A stretch of 64,000 bases of DNA from Roseateles puraquae (GCF_002205845.1 NZ_NISI01000005.1:496001-560000); one strand, 5' to 3'. Positions 1-9,563 are shown, counted from the first letter of the stretch. The notes: generated by a model from the sequence alone, not told the origin. Program-made: numbers and translations.

Positions 1-1431
1 ACGGCGGCGTCCATCATCGATTCCCACCCCGCCATCAAGGCCGCGTCGCCCCAGGCGCCCATCGGCGACCTCTTCATGGGCGACGACAGCTACCACGGTG
101 GCGCCTTCATGCTGGCTGCGAACTTCGGCTTCTACAGCTTCTTCAAGCCGCAGCAGACGCCGGTGCTGCCGCCGCGGCAATGGCCGGAGTTCGACTACGG
201 CACGAAGGACGGCTACGAGTTCTTTCTGCAGTTCACCAACCTCGACGCCATGGCCGCGCGCCTGGGCCAGGACGGTGGCCCCAACGAGTACTTCAACGTG
301 CAGCTGACGCATGACCGCTACGACAGCTTCTGGCAGTCGCGTGCCATCCTGCCGCACTTGAAGAACATCCGCGCCGCGGTGTTGACGGTGGGGGGCTGGT
401 TCGACGCGGAAGACCTGGCCGGCCCGCTGGGTGTCTTCCGTGCGATCGGCAAGCAGAGCCCCACCACCGACAACCGCCTGGTCATGGGCCCGTGGGTGCA
501 TGGCGGTTGGGTGAGCAGCCCGGGGCGCAGCCTGGGTCGCGTCAAGTTCGACCAGCCCACCAGCGAGCAGTTCCAGAAGGAGGTCTTGCTACCCTTCTTC
601 GAGCAGTACTTGCGCGATGTGGCGCCCAAGGCGCCGATCGCCAAGGCCACGGTCTTCGAGACCGGCACGAACGTCTGGCGCCGCTACGACACCTGGCCGC
701 CTCGCGAGGCCAAGCCGCGTTCGCTGTACTTCGCCGCCGGGGGGCGCCTCACCTTCACGCCGCCGCAGGCCGGCAGCAGCGCGTTTGACAGCTGGGTCAG
801 CGACCCCGCCAAGCCCGTGCCCTTCATCGGCTACACCGCGATGGGCATGCCGCAGGAGTACATGGTCAGCGACCAGCGCTTTGCCGCCTCCCGGCCCGAT
901 GTGCTGACCTACCGCAGCGAGGTGCTCGACGAAGACCTGACCGTGGTCGGCCAGATCACCGCGCGGCTGTTCGGGTCCACCAGCGGCACGGATGCCGACT
1001 GGGTGGTCAAGCTGATCGACGTCTACCCCGCGGATGTCGAGGAAGCGCCCCCGGGCCCGCGCAAGCGCCGACCGCGTACCGAAGATGTGGAAGCGCCCGA
1101 GGAGCCCCTCGGCGGCTACCAGCAGCTCGTGCGTGCCGACCCGCTGCGCGGGCGGTTCCGCAAGAGCTTCGAGGCCCCCGAGGCCATGGTGCCTGGCCAG
1201 GTGGAGGAACTGCGGGTCGCCTTGCAGGACGTGAACCACACCTTCCGGCGCGGCCACCGCATCATGGTGCAGGTGCAGGCGAGCTGGTTTCCGCTGATCG
1301 ACCGCAACCCGCAGACCTTCGTGCCCATCCGCAGCGCGCGGCCGGAAGACTTCCAGCCGGCCACGCAGCGCCTCTACCGCGCGCCGGGCCAGGCCTCGGC
1401 CCTGGAGCTGCAGGTGCTGGCGCCGCGCTGA
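1..1431 (+). CDS. CocE/NonD-type alpha/beta hydrolase (5' end outside the window)
   Basis: The reading frame is open from base 1, so the gene starts upstream and only its C-terminal 476 residues are present. It resembles X-Pro dipeptidyl-peptidase S15/CocE hydrolases, which cleave acyl esters or N-terminal dipeptides. The nucleophile serine should lie before the window. The visible part contains GGWFDAEDLAGP, which fits the catalytic-Asp loop, and GPWVHGGW, which fits the catalytic-His loop. The C-terminal part looks like the jelly-roll domain of this family (NHTFRRGHRIMVQV, SWFPLIDRNPQTF). A basic, proline-rich insert (GPRKRRPRTEDVEAPEEP) near base 1050-1110 interrupts that domain. It converges on the lipoprotein gene 24 bases away. 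The substrate cannot be told from the sequence. Confidence 0.85.
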   Translation, partial: TAASIIDSHPAIKAASPQAPIGDLFMGDDSYHGGAFMLAANFGFYSFFKPQQTPVLPPRQWPEFDYGTKDGYEFFLQFTNLDAMAARLGQDGGPNEYFNVQLTHDRYDSFWQSRAILPHLKNIRAAVLTVGGWFDAEDLAGPLGVFRAIGKQSPTTDNRLVMGPWVHGGWVSSPGRSLGRVKFDQPTSEQFQKEVLLPFFEQYLRDVAPKAPIAKATVFETGTNVWRRYDTWPPREAKPRSLYFAAGGRLTFTPPQAGSSAFDSWVSDPAKPVPFIGYTAMGMPQEYMVSDQRFAASRPDVLTYRSEVLDEDLTVVGQITARLFGSTSGTDADWVVKLIDVYPADVEEAPPGPRKRRPRTEDVEAPEEPLGGYQQLVRADPLRGRFRKSFEAPEAMVPGQVEELRVALQDVNHTFRRGHRIMVQVQASWFPLIDRNPQTFVPIRSARPEDFQPATQRLYRAPGQASALELQVLAPR

Positions 1432-1455
1432 CGGCGGCGCCCCCCACTCACCGCA

Positions 1456-3582
1456 TCACTTCGCTGCGGTGCGCGCCAAGTGCTGGGTGATGCTCTGCAG
1501 TGCCAAGCCATCCACCGTGGCCTGGCGCAGGCCGATTTCTCGTGAGCCGGTCGTGGCCGTGAACGCGGGAATCTTGGCCGAGGCGCAGGTGAGCCCGTTG
1601 CCATTGCGTTCAGCGGCAGCCTTCACCGTGAGGCTGGTGTCGCCCAGTGCGGTCACGTTGGCGTCGGCCTGCATGGTGCTGCCGTCGCTGCCGCTGCCAT
1701 ACAGATAGGCCGAGGTGACCGGGGGCGCGCCGGCGGGCGTGCTCCAGCTCAGCGAGGCGCTGTCCAGCGAGGCCGCGAGTGCGGTGTTGGTCGGCTTGAC
1801 GTACTGAAGCGCATCAGCCGTGGGGTCGGCCCAGGGCAGCTTGGCCGCGAAGGCGGCGGAGAGCGGCTTGGTGACGGCGCGTACCGCGAAGGTGTCGGCT
1901 GGCACGTTGGAGCCGGCCTTGAATACCTCGAACACATAGCGCGCCAGCAGCGGGATGGCCGCCACATCGACACCCGGCGCAGGCGCCACCATGTTGGAGC
2001 GGGACGTGCTGGGCGAGCCATCGGAATTGCGGCCGCGCCATTCGTTGTAGAAGTCCGAGCCGGTGTAGCCGTTGCCGATCGGCGCGACGCCCAAGGTGTA
2101 GCGGTTGCTCGTGGACGTGCTGGGCAGTGGCATCACGGTCGTGCCGGCCGTCGGTGCGGTGGGCACGGTGCCGTCGTTCGAGTAGGTCGCCAGGTACTCG
2201 CTGGTGCCACAGGCCGAAGAACGCGCCAGCACGATACCGGCAGCCGGCAGGCCCGGGCCTTTCACGCGCACGGCATAGACCGACGCGCCGTTCGGGCCGG
2301 CCTGGTTGAACTGCAGGTGGATGCGCGAGGAGAGGGCGTTGAACCAGCCCACGCTCTTGCCGGCGTCCGGGCCGGTGGGCGGGATGTAGGGGTTGGTGCT
2401 GGCGTCGGTGGCCCGCACCATGCGCATGATGACGCCGGCGTCGTACTTGCGCTGGTTGCCTTCAAGCAGCCACAGGCCCGCCGTCTTGTGCGCCGTCTCG
2501 ACGTAGCTGCCGCCGCCTTTAGGGCTGTTGTAGGTGAAGCGGACCAGGGCCGTGTCATCGCCGCTGTCGGTCTTGAAGAAGCCCAGCACTTCCGGCCGGG
2601 TCACCACGGCCGCATCGGGAATGACGTCGTGCAGTTGCTTGCCCCAGTACTGCAGCAAGGTGTAGCCGTTGCGCAGGTAGTTGGTGGTGAAGCCGCTGAT
2701 CTTGGCGCAGTCGCCCAGAAAGGCCGTGGGCGCGCCGCTGGCGTCGACGTTCACCCGCTGGGCAGCAGGCAGTGCCAGGCACTTGTTCAGGCTGGCCACC
2801 CAGGGGTCGAAGGCAGTCAGGCTGTCGGTGATGGTGGGCGCGGGCAGTGCCGTGGGGGCACCGGCGGTGGCGTCCTTGACCGTGACCACCGTGTTGGCCG
2901 CAGCACCGTCTGCGCTTGCGGGCGCCGAAACACCCACGAGGCGCAGCGTGACGCCGTTCTGGTCGAGGCTCACCTTCAGCAGGTCCAGCAGCTTGTCGGC
3001 ACTGCCGATGCTGTCGGCGGTGAAGCCTACCGTCAGCGGGTCGTAGCCCGCGGCGCCGAGCGCGGCTGCCACGTCCTTGACGAGGGCCTTGACGATGTCC
3101 TGGGCCTTCTGCAGGCGGGCGGGGTCCAGCGCCTTCAGGTTGGCGGCACTGGCGAACTCGCCCGGCGTGCTGCCGTCACTGGAGGCGAGGGCGACGATGG
3201 CCTCGGTCAGTTGCGTGACGTTGGCGTGACTGGTCGATCCCGCCGGGACATCGGTGGCCCACAGCGCGTGGTAGACCCGCAGGGCATCGCCCGACGGTGC
3301 CGTGGCCGTGATCAGCAAGGGCGCCTTCAGGCCGGTCACGTCGGCCTTGTAGTTGCCCGCGTCATTGGCCGTCACGGTGACCGTCTTGCCGTTCACGTCG
3401 GTGATGGTGATCTTGGCTTGCGCCAGCGGTGCACCGAAGGCCGCCGTGCCATCGAGGAAGCTGCCCGTGCTGGCCGGCGTCGAGGTGGGAGGCGCGCTGG
3501 TGGTGCCCCCTCCGCCGCCGCCACAGGCCACCAAGGCGGCCGCCGCCACGCAGGCCAGTATCAGACCCTGCTGATGCTTCAT
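1456..3582 (-). CDS. Large putative lipoprotein of unknown function
   Basis: This 708-aa protein begins with a lipoprotein signal peptide: a short basic start, a hydrophobic stretch and the lipobox LVAC with Cys20, followed by a Gly run and a Ser/Thr/Pro linker. Residues about 45-110 look like a small beta-sandwich (ITDVNGKTVTVTANDAG) such as those found in carboxypeptidase-regulatory-like or Ig-like repeats. The rest matches no family I recognise. The start is supported by an AGGGAGAG ribosome site about six bases upstream. It is expected to sit on the outer membrane or in the periplasm. It is transcribed alone, converging on the hydrolase and separated by 125 bases from truC. Confidence 0.75.
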   Translation of the reverse strand: MKHQQGLILACVAAAALVACGGGGGGTTSAPPTSTPASTGSFLDGTAAFGAPLAQAKITITDVNGKTVTVTANDAGNYKADVTGLKAPLLITATAPSGDALRVYHALWATDVPAGSTSHANVTQLTEAIVALASSDGSTPGEFASAANLKALDPARLQKAQDIVKALVKDVAAALGAAGYDPLTVGFTADSIGSADKLLDLLKVSLDQNGVTLRLVGVSAPASADGAAANTVVTVKDATAGAPTALPAPTITDSLTAFDPWVASLNKCLALPAAQRVNVDASGAPTAFLGDCAKISGFTTNYLRNGYTLLQYWGKQLHDVIPDAAVVTRPEVLGFFKTDSGDDTALVRFTYNSPKGGGSYVETAHKTAGLWLLEGNQRKYDAGVIMRMVRATDASTNPYIPPTGPDAGKSVGWFNALSSRIHLQFNQAGPNGASVYAVRVKGPGLPAAGIVLARSSACGTSEYLATYSNDGTVPTAPTAGTTVMPLPSTSTSNRYTLGVAPIGNGYTGSDFYNEWRGRNSDGSPSTSRSNMVAPAPGVDVAAIPLLARYVFEVFKAGSNVPADTFAVRAVTKPLSAAFAAKLPWADPTADALQYVKPTNTALAASLDSASLSWSTPAGAPPVTSAYLYGSGSDGSTMQADANVTALGDTSLTVKAAAERNGNGLTCASAKIPAFTATTGSREIGLRQATVDGLALQSITQHLARTAAK

Positions 3583-3707
3583 CGCGATCTCTCCCTGAGA
3601 TGAGGTTGTTGTTGCGGGCGCGATGCTAGGTGGGGCTCAGGGCTCTCCAACCCGTCGCGCCCCGGAGGGCATGCGCAGGAAGTCACGCCTGTTCGGCGGG
3701 CGATGCA

Positions 3708-4397
3708 TCAGACAGTCAGCGGACAGCCAGGATCAGGCGCGGCCTCCAGCCGCAGCAATGCACCGCTGACCGGATGCGTGAGCGTCAGCCGCTGCGCATG
3801 CAGCCACAGCCGCTGCACGCCGAGGTGGGCGGCCACCGCGCGGTTCAGCGGCCCCTTGCCGTGGGTGGCGTCGCCCAGGATGGGGTGGGCGATGTGTTTC
3901 AGGTGGCGGCGGATCTGGTGTCGGCGGCCTTGCAGGGGCTCGGCTTGCAGCAGCGCGACGCGGGTGCTGGGGAAGCGTGCGTCGGTCACCAGGGGCCAGG
4001 TCATGCGCTGCAGGACGCGGTAGCGTGTCTGCGCTTCGAGCATCGTCTGGCCGGCAGACGGCAGTTCCGGGTCTCGTGCCAGCGGATGGTCGATGAGGCC
4101 TTCGTCGGCCACCGGCCAGCCTCGGACCAGCGCGAGGTAGCGTTTGTCCATTTGACCCTGTTCGAACAGCGCGCCGAGTTGAGAGGCGACCTCGGCCGAC
4201 AGCGCGAACAGCAGCACGCCCGACGTGCCGCGGTCCAGCCGGTGCACCGGCCACACCGTGCGCCCGAGCTGGTCGCGCAGCAACTGCAGCGCCGCCAGCT
4301 CTTCACCCGCTGCCAACTGGGTGCGGTGCACCAGCAAGCCCGGCGGCTTGTCGATGGCGACGAGGTGTTCGTCCTCGTAAATCAGGGTCAGAGTCAA
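3708..4397 (-). CDS. truC: RluA-family pseudouridine synthase, TruC-like
   Basis: The 229-aa protein isomerises uridine to pseudouridine in RNA. The family signature HRLDRGTSG is present with the catalytic aspartate at residue 55, close to the position in tRNA pseudouridine-65 synthase TruC. The C-terminal RRHQIRRHLKHIAHPILGD motif is also typical. The length fits TruC, which lacks the S4 domain of other RluA enzymes. The start is TTG, and the bases TTGA contain both this start and the TGA stop of the upstream ychJ-like gene, so the two are translationally coupled. The choice of TruC over another RluA subfamily rests on length and N-terminus and is fairly safe. Confidence 0.85.
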   Translation of the reverse strand: MTLTLIYEDEHLVAIDKPPGLLVHRTQLAAGEELAALQLLRDQLGRTVWPVHRLDRGTSGVLLFALSAEVASQLGALFEQGQMDKRYLALVRGWPVADEGLIDHPLARDPELPSAGQTMLEAQTRYRVLQRMTWPLVTDARFPSTRVALLQAEPLQGRRHQIRRHLKHIAHPILGDATHGKGPLNRAVAAHLGVQRLWLHAQRLTLTHPVSGALLRLEAAPDPGCPLTV

Positions 4398-4810
4398 TTT
4401 TTCAGGTCACCGTCCAGGTAGGTCCAGGCGCCGTGGTCGCGCACGAAGCGGCTGGTTTCGTGGAGCCGGAAGGCGCGGCCACCGAGCTTGCTGCGGGCGA
4501 CGAACTCGACCGTGCCGTGATCGTCGTCCTGCTGCGCGCTGCGCTTGACCTCCAGCCCCAGCCATTTGAGGCCTGGCTCGGGTGCCTCCAGGGTGACCGG
4601 GCGGGTGCTGGGGTGCCACGAGGCCAGCAGGTAGTCGCGCAGATCGAGCACGAAGGCGCTGTAGCGCGAACGCATGAGGGCCTCGGGCGTTGACGCGGTC
4701 AGGCCGTGGCCCTGCGCGAATGCGGCGTGGACGGCGCCGCAGCAATCGGCATAGGCGGCAGGGCGGCCGCAGGGGCAGGGCGGCCTGCTCGCAGAGGGAG
4801 GGAGTGACAT
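4394..4810 (-). CDS. YchJ family protein (SEC-C motif)
   Basis: The protein is 138 aa when started at the ATG at 4810. The frame runs further upstream, but the family's N-terminus begins with this zinc-binding SEC-C motif (CPCGRPAAYADCCG), so the inner start is preferred. The body (LMRSRYSAFV, DYLLASWHPSTRP, VEFVARSKLGGRAFRLHE) matches the UPF0225/YchJ family, an NTF2-like fold of unclear biochemical role. The four cysteines of the metal site are intact. It is the first gene of a two-gene unit with truC, and its stop overlaps the truC start by four bases. Confidence 0.85.
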   Translation of the reverse strand: MSLPPSASRPPCPCGRPAAYADCCGAVHAAFAQGHGLTASTPEALMRSRYSAFVLDLRDYLLASWHPSTRPVTLEAPEPGLKWLGLEVKRSAQQDDDHGTVEFVARSKLGGRAFRLHETSRFVRDHGAWTYLDGDLKN

Positions 4811-5027
4811 ACCCGTGAATATGCCCGAGTCGGCGCCGTTCAATCCGCACTTTCCTGAGCCTTCGATCGGGCGCTTGTGCGGCTGTACCGCCTGGTGGCG
4901 TCGCCCTAGACTGCGCTGTAACAAGCAGTTAATGCCGGGTCATCCACGAACCACGGCGATGGCCAGAGAGCCGTGACTGCATGGGGGCGGGGCGCTGTTT
5001 GCTGTCCATGCCACGGGAGATGTTTCC

Positions 5028-8000
5028 ATGACCACAGGCCTAGCCGCGCCACTGAGGCCGGCCAGTCGAGCGCTGCCGCCTGCCCCACAGCCGACGGCTG
5101 ACATCCCGGGCACGAGCCGCTGGATGCTCGGCGACTGGCGGGTCACGCCCGCCACGCTGCGCCTGGAGCGCGACGACCTCGAGGTGGTCCTGGAGCCGCG
5201 CATGATGGCCGTGCTGGTTGCGCTGTGCCGTCATTGCGGCGAAGTCATGAGCGCCGAGTCGCTGCTTCAGGCCTGCTGGCCCAACGAGGTGCTGGGCGAC
5301 AACCCGGTGCACAAGGTGATCGCCGGCTTGCGTCGCGCGCTTGGCGACAGCGTGACCCAGCCGCGCTATATCGAGACACTGCGCAAGCAGGGCTACCGGC
5401 TGGTCGCGCCGGTGCGGGCCCTGGCCGACCATGGTGCACGTGGGTTGGAAGGCAGCCGCCGCGGACTCTCACCCTACCTGGGCCTGGCGGCCTTCGGGCC
5501 CGAGCATGCCGATGTCTTCTTCGGGCGTGACGAGCAGGTGCAGTCCCTGCACGAGCGGCTGGACAACCAATGGCAGCGCGGGCATCCGCAGGTCGTTCTG
5601 CTCGGGCCGAGCGGCTCGGGCAAGACGTCGCTGGTGCAGGCGGGCCTGCTGCCGGTGCTGCTGGCGCCTGCCGGTTCGCCCGGCCCGGCGGGGCGGGTGC
5701 GCAGCCCGGCCGCGGCCACCATCGATCTTGGGGCCAACAACGAACTCGGCCTGTGGCAGGCCTTGGCGGGCGCCTTGCTCGATTGGGAGCTGGGCGATGC
5801 GCCGCTGCTGTCAGGCTGGAGCATCGAGGCGCTGGCTGAGCGCCTGCAGGCGGACCCGGGCGACGTCGGCCGGCAGATCCGGGCTGCGCTGCTGGCCGGA
5901 CTGCCGCCGGGATGTGGTGAGCTCACTGCACCGGTGCTGGTGCTCGACCGGCTGGAAGCGCTGCTGGTGCTGGACGCCGACGATCTGGTCTCGCGTTTCC
6001 TGGCCTGCGTGGACCAGTGGGTCTGCCAGCACGCGGTGATGGTGATCGCGATCTGCCGCAATGACTTCTATGCGCGTCTGGCTCAGCATCCACTGCTGCT
6101 GCGGGGCAAGGCCCACGGCGCGCATATGGACCTGGAGCCGCCGACGCTCGGTGCGGTGGCCCAGATGATTCGCCTGCCCGCGCGTGCCGCCGGGCTGGTT
6201 TTTGGCACGGACCCCACCGGCCTGCATCGCCTGGATGACCGCCTCTGCGCCGACGCCCTGCAGACCCGCGATGCGCTGCCGCTGTTGCAGTACACCCTTC
6301 AAGAGCTCTATCTGCAGCGCGCTGCGGGCGACGAGCTCAGCTGGGCGGCCTATGAGGAGATGGGCGGCCTGGAAGGCGCGATTGGCAAGCGTGCGGAAGA
6401 CGCGGTCGCCGCCTTGCCGCCGGCGCAACAGTCAGCCCTTACGCGACTCCTGCCGGGCTTGGTCGGCCTGACCAGCGAGGACGGTCCGCCCGTGGCGCGA
6501 TGGCTGACCGATGATGCATTGGCCGACGCGGATGAGCGGGCCGTCGTGGCGGCGCTCGTGGCGTCGCGCCTGCTGGTGGCGGGTCAGATGAATGGTCAGC
6601 CCGGCTGCCGCGTGGTTCACGAGGCCGTGCTGCGCAGCTGGCCCCGTGTCACGGCCTGGCTGGCACGGCACCGAGCCAGCCTGGCGCTGCGGGAGCAACT
6701 GCAACCCTGGGTGCAGCGCTGGCTGGACGGTGGCTGCGCCCCGGCCCTGTTGTTGCCGCGCAGTCCCTTGCTGTGGCAGGCGGTGGACTCCGTGACGGCA
6801 GAGCCGGGTCTGTTCGGCCCCCAGGCCTGCGACTTCATCACCTGTTCGCGACAGCGTCTGCGACGCCTGCTGCGCTGGCGCTGGGCGGCTGCCGCGGGTG
6901 CTGCTGCCTTGGTGATGGCGACCGTGCTGGCCGCGTTTCGCAATGCCCAGCTGGCCCACATTGCCTCCGAGCGCGCCAGCCAGAGCCAGCGGCTGGCGTC
7001 CTTCATGCTCGGCGACCTGGCGGACCAGCTGCGGCCCATCGGCAGGCTGGATCTGCTGGGGAGCATCGCACGGCAGGGGCTGGACGCGCTGGGCAGCGGG
7101 CAGTTGATCAGCGAGCTGCCGGCTGATGTGCTGCAGCGGGCACGCGCGCTGGTCGTGATTGGCGAAGTCCAGAGCACCCGAGGGAAGGGCGAGCCACAAC
7201 TCGCGCTAGCAGCCTTGGCGCAGGCTCAGCAGTTGCTCGCCAACCTGGACGCCGCAGCAGCACCGGAGCTGGCGGCCTACTACAAGACGCTGGGCGCTGC
7301 GGCGTTCTGGGAGGGCCAGATCCGGTTCGACCAGGGGGACCTCGCCGCTGCGGGCGAAGCCATGGCGCGCTACCGCCTCGCCTGTGAGCAATGGCTGCAG
7401 CGCCTCCCTCAGGATGCTGACGCGCGAACCGAACTGGGGTTCGCGCTGAACAGCCAGGGTTCGATTGCGCTGCGCCGGGCGGATTGGGCGCAGGCGGCGC
7501 AGTCCTTCCAGGCCGCCCTGGCGCTCAAGCAAGCCCTGCTGGCGGCGCAGCCACAGGATGTGTCGTTGAAAGATGCAGTGGCCAGTTCGCAGACCTGGCT
7601 GGGTCTGCTCGCCCGTTTGCAAGGGGAGCCGCATCGAGCCCTGGAACTGCTGGATGCGGCACACGTGACGCTCCTGGAACTGCAGCGCTCACGGCCAGGC
7701 GAATTCGTTCGCCTGCATGACCTCGGCGCCCTGCAGGTGCGGCGTGCCGAGGCGCTGCATGACCTGGGCAAGCTTGTGGCAGCCGCGGACGCCATGGACG
7801 ACGCTACCGCCTGGCTTCAACGGGCTGCGGGCCACGATCCGGGCAATCAGCGCTGGCGATTGGAGCTGGCGCATGCCCAGTCGTGGCAATTGCTGATGCA
7901 CCTGGACGCCGGCCGGCCGCTGGACCTGCCGCTCTGGACGGCGCTGGCCCGGCAGGCAGTCGGGCAGCCCTGGGGACGTGATGAGACCCTGGGCCGCGAG

Positions 8001-8396
8001 ACCGAGGCGCGACTTCTGGCGGTGAAGGCGTTCGCGGCCGCTCGTCGTGCGGACCGGTCTGCGGCAGTCGCAGTCCTGGCCCAGGCGCAGGAAAAGCTGT
8101 CAGCGCTCCTCGCCGAGCATCCGAAGAACTGGCAACTCAATGAGTTCCAGGCTCGCCTGGTGCTGCTGCGACTGTATCTGTCAGGCGGCGCGGACCTGGG
8201 CGCACCCCTCGCCTGCGCCCAGGCTGTCGCTGCGCTGCGCCCCGCCGTTGAGAGCGGGCAGGCGGGTGTCGTGCTGGAGGCTTGGCAAGCCGCGCACCGC
8301 TGCGGTGGCGTGGCCGCGTCCGACGCTTTTGGCGGTCGGGGCCTTGCGACGAGCGGTGATCCGGCGAGCTCTTCGATTTCCACCCACCGCCCATGA
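5028..8396 (+). CDS. Winged-helix / STAND-ATPase / TPR transcriptional regulator
   Basis: This 1122-aa protein combines a DNA-binding head with an NTPase and a repeat sensor. Residues about 32-125 form an OmpR/CadC-type winged helix (LEPRMMAVLVALCRHCGEVM, HKVIAGLRRALGD, YIETLRKQGYRL). After a linker, YLGLAAFGPEHADVFFGRD opens a novel-STAND (nSTAND) module with the Walker A GPSGSGKTS at residues 193-201. A hydrophobic segment near 617-640 may anchor the protein in the membrane, and about 450 residues of helical TPR-like repeats follow. The start has a GGGAGA site eight bases upstream. The small gene at 8407 follows after 10 bases. By family analogy NTP hydrolysis would gate a signal-dependent switch; the signal is unknown. 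Confidence 0.85.
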   Translation: MTTGLAAPLRPASRALPPAPQPTADIPGTSRWMLGDWRVTPATLRLERDDLEVVLEPRMMAVLVALCRHCGEVMSAESLLQACWPNEVLGDNPVHKVIAGLRRALGDSVTQPRYIETLRKQGYRLVAPVRALADHGARGLEGSRRGLSPYLGLAAFGPEHADVFFGRDEQVQSLHERLDNQWQRGHPQVVLLGPSGSGKTSLVQAGLLPVLLAPAGSPGPAGRVRSPAAATIDLGANNELGLWQALAGALLDWELGDAPLLSGWSIEALAERLQADPGDVGRQIRAALLAGLPPGCGELTAPVLVLDRLEALLVLDADDLVSRFLACVDQWVCQHAVMVIAICRNDFYARLAQHPLLLRGKAHGAHMDLEPPTLGAVAQMIRLPARAAGLVFGTDPTGLHRLDDRLCADALQTRDALPLLQYTLQELYLQRAAGDELSWAAYEEMGGLEGAIGKRAEDAVAALPPAQQSALTRLLPGLVGLTSEDGPPVARWLTDDALADADERAVVAALVASRLLVAGQMNGQPGCRVVHEAVLRSWPRVTAWLARHRASLALREQLQPWVQRWLDGGCAPALLLPRSPLLWQAVDSVTAEPGLFGPQACDFITCSRQRLRRLLRWRWAAAAGAAALVMATVLAAFRNAQLAHIASERASQSQRLASFMLGDLADQLRPIGRLDLLGSIARQGLDALGSGQLISELPADVLQRARALVVIGEVQSTRGKGEPQLALAALAQAQQLLANLDAAAAPELAAYYKTLGAAAFWEGQIRFDQGDLAAAGEAMARYRLACEQWLQRLPQDADARTELGFALNSQGSIALRRADWAQAAQSFQAALALKQALLAAQPQDVSLKDAVASSQTWLGLLARLQGEPHRALELLDAAHVTLLELQRSRPGEFVRLHDLGALQVRRAEALHDLGKLVAAADAMDDATAWLQRAAGHDPGNQRWRLELAHAQSWQLLMHLDAGRPLDLPLWTALARQAVGQPWGRDETLGRETEARLLAVKAFAAARRADRSAAVAVLAQAQEKLSALLAEHPKNWQLNEFQARLVLLRLYLSGGADLGAPLACAQAVAALRPAVESGQAGVVLEAWQAAHRCGGVAASDAFGGRGLATSGDPASSSISTHRP

Positions 8397-8406
8397 AAGG
8401 CACACC

Positions 8407-8850
8407 ATGTCCGATACCGACGTCCGTCCGCCGGCCCTCTCCACCTATCAGGTCATTCCGTACCTGAAAACCGGCCATCACTTGCAATGCACCTACCTCA
8501 ACCAGAGGGGTGACCCGGTCGACAGAGACAACCTGAACAGCCGGGGGCAGGGTTGCAACACCGATTTCGTCTGCCTGCAGAGCATGGCAGGTGTTGTACC
8601 CGCGGTGGAGCCGCCAGACGGCAGACCCCTCGATGGCATTCGGCTGCTGGCGGCTGTGGTCAAGACCTTGTACGAAAACACCAGCTTGCCCAACGTGATT
8701 CCTGCCGACAGCCATCAGCGCGTGGTGCTCCCGGTGCTGCCCGGCACCCGGCGCGGCGTCATCCTGGTCTACGAGCGCATCGTCGATGGTCAGGTGGTGG
8801 GGCTCGTCGCGAGCACGGACCCGGAGATCAAGAACAGCACTTCGGCCTGA
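8407..8850 (+). CDS. Hypothetical protein downstream of the STAND regulator
   Basis: This 147-aa protein is not recognised. The frame is open further upstream, inside the regulator gene, but ATG 8407 follows an AAAGG ribosome site and lies 10 bases after the regulator's stop, so it is the likely start. It has no signal peptide or membrane segment. The N-terminal half holds two cysteines (GQGCNTDFVC), and the C-terminal half alternates hydrophobic residues (RRGVILVYERIVDGQVVGLV) as expected for a beta-sheet domain. Its placement suggests co-transcription with the regulator, so it could be a partner or a target. No function is assigned. Confidence 0.65.
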   Translation: MSDTDVRPPALSTYQVIPYLKTGHHLQCTYLNQRGDPVDRDNLNSRGQGCNTDFVCLQSMAGVVPAVEPPDGRPLDGIRLLAAVVKTLYENTSLPNVIPADSHQRVVLPVLPGTRRGVILVYERIVDGQVVGLVASTDPEIKNSTSA

Positions 8851-9154
8851 AGCCGGTTCACGCGAACCACGCCTGCCTTCGGGGGGGCGCAGCCGCTGGG
8901 AAGCGCCTGCGCCAGTGAACTTCACGGACCTCCGCAAGCCGCCGTACGCCCTTCGGCGGCGCCTTCCCGAAACCTTCTGACGCTGTCTGCCTGCGACCCA
9001 GGGGCAGGCAGATCACCGGAAGGCTTTCTCAGCAGCCGAACACCAAAGTGGATGCCAGACGCGGCAGCCCCGCTGCGTTGCTACCGGCCCTTGGCGCTCC
9101 AGCCGCCGCCACGCTCAGGGCTTCTTCATCGCGGCATCCATGGAAAGGTTCATC
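8851..9154. other. 304-base gene-free stretch with a hairpin
   Basis: No convincing gene is seen here. The only clear structure is a perfect 8-base inverted repeat, TCTGCCTG at 8986-8993 and CAGGCAGA at 9005-9012, with an 11-base loop and no T-run after it. It may be an RNA hairpin ending or attenuating the upstream transcript, or a protein site in front of the small Cys-rich gene at 9155. Confidence 0.5.
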
Positions 9155-9493
9155 ATGACTTGCACTTGTCAAACCAACGCGTCGGCCCACGTGCCGGATT
9201 TCTCGGTCACTGGTTTTCGCGGCGCTGCTGCGGCTCCGGTGCAGCTGGAAGGCATCCAGGCGCTGGACCTGTCGTTCTGTGTCGAGGCTTCCACCGCAGC
9301 TGGCAACCAGATCTGCTTCTCGGTGCCGGTCTTCGGCAGGTTCTGCGTGACCTCGCCCATCCCCATCCCGGCCGGGGCCCAGCTACGGGCTTGCGGCGAG
9401 ACCTGCGGATCCTTCATCCCAACAGGACTGAAGGTGACGATCTACCTCAACGGCAACGTGCTCTTCAGCACCGTCGTGTGGGGTAGCTGCTGA
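9155..9493 (+). CDS. Small cysteine-rich protein of unknown function
   Basis: The predicted product is 112 aa. ATG 9155 is chosen over an in-frame ATG at 9140 because GGAAAGG at 9142-9148 lies six bases before it. The protein has eight cysteines: a CTC at the N-terminus, five spaced through the body and the final residue. The body reads as short beta-strands (VQLEGIQALDLSFCVEAS, GLKVTIYLNGNVLFSTVVW). There is no signal peptide, so disulfides are not expected unless the protein leaves the cytoplasm; metal binding is the alternative. It lies 70 bases before the AidA/PixA-like gene and is probably co-transcribed with it. I do not recognise the family. Confidence 0.65.
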   Translation: MTCTCQTNASAHVPDFSVTGFRGAAAAPVQLEGIQALDLSFCVEASTAAGNQICFSVPVFGRFCVTSPIPIPAGAQLRACGETCGSFIPTGLKVTIYLNGNVLFSTVVWGSC

Positions 9494-9563
9494 TTCGCGG
9501 CGCAGACATCGCAGCAGGCGGCGCCGCCTGCTGCACCCATCGCTTGCTCAAGGAGATTTCGCC

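Noticed and set aside
8917-8982. Possible 21-codon peptide in the gap before the Cys-rich gene
   Set aside because: It starts with GTG without a ribosome site and has no other support.
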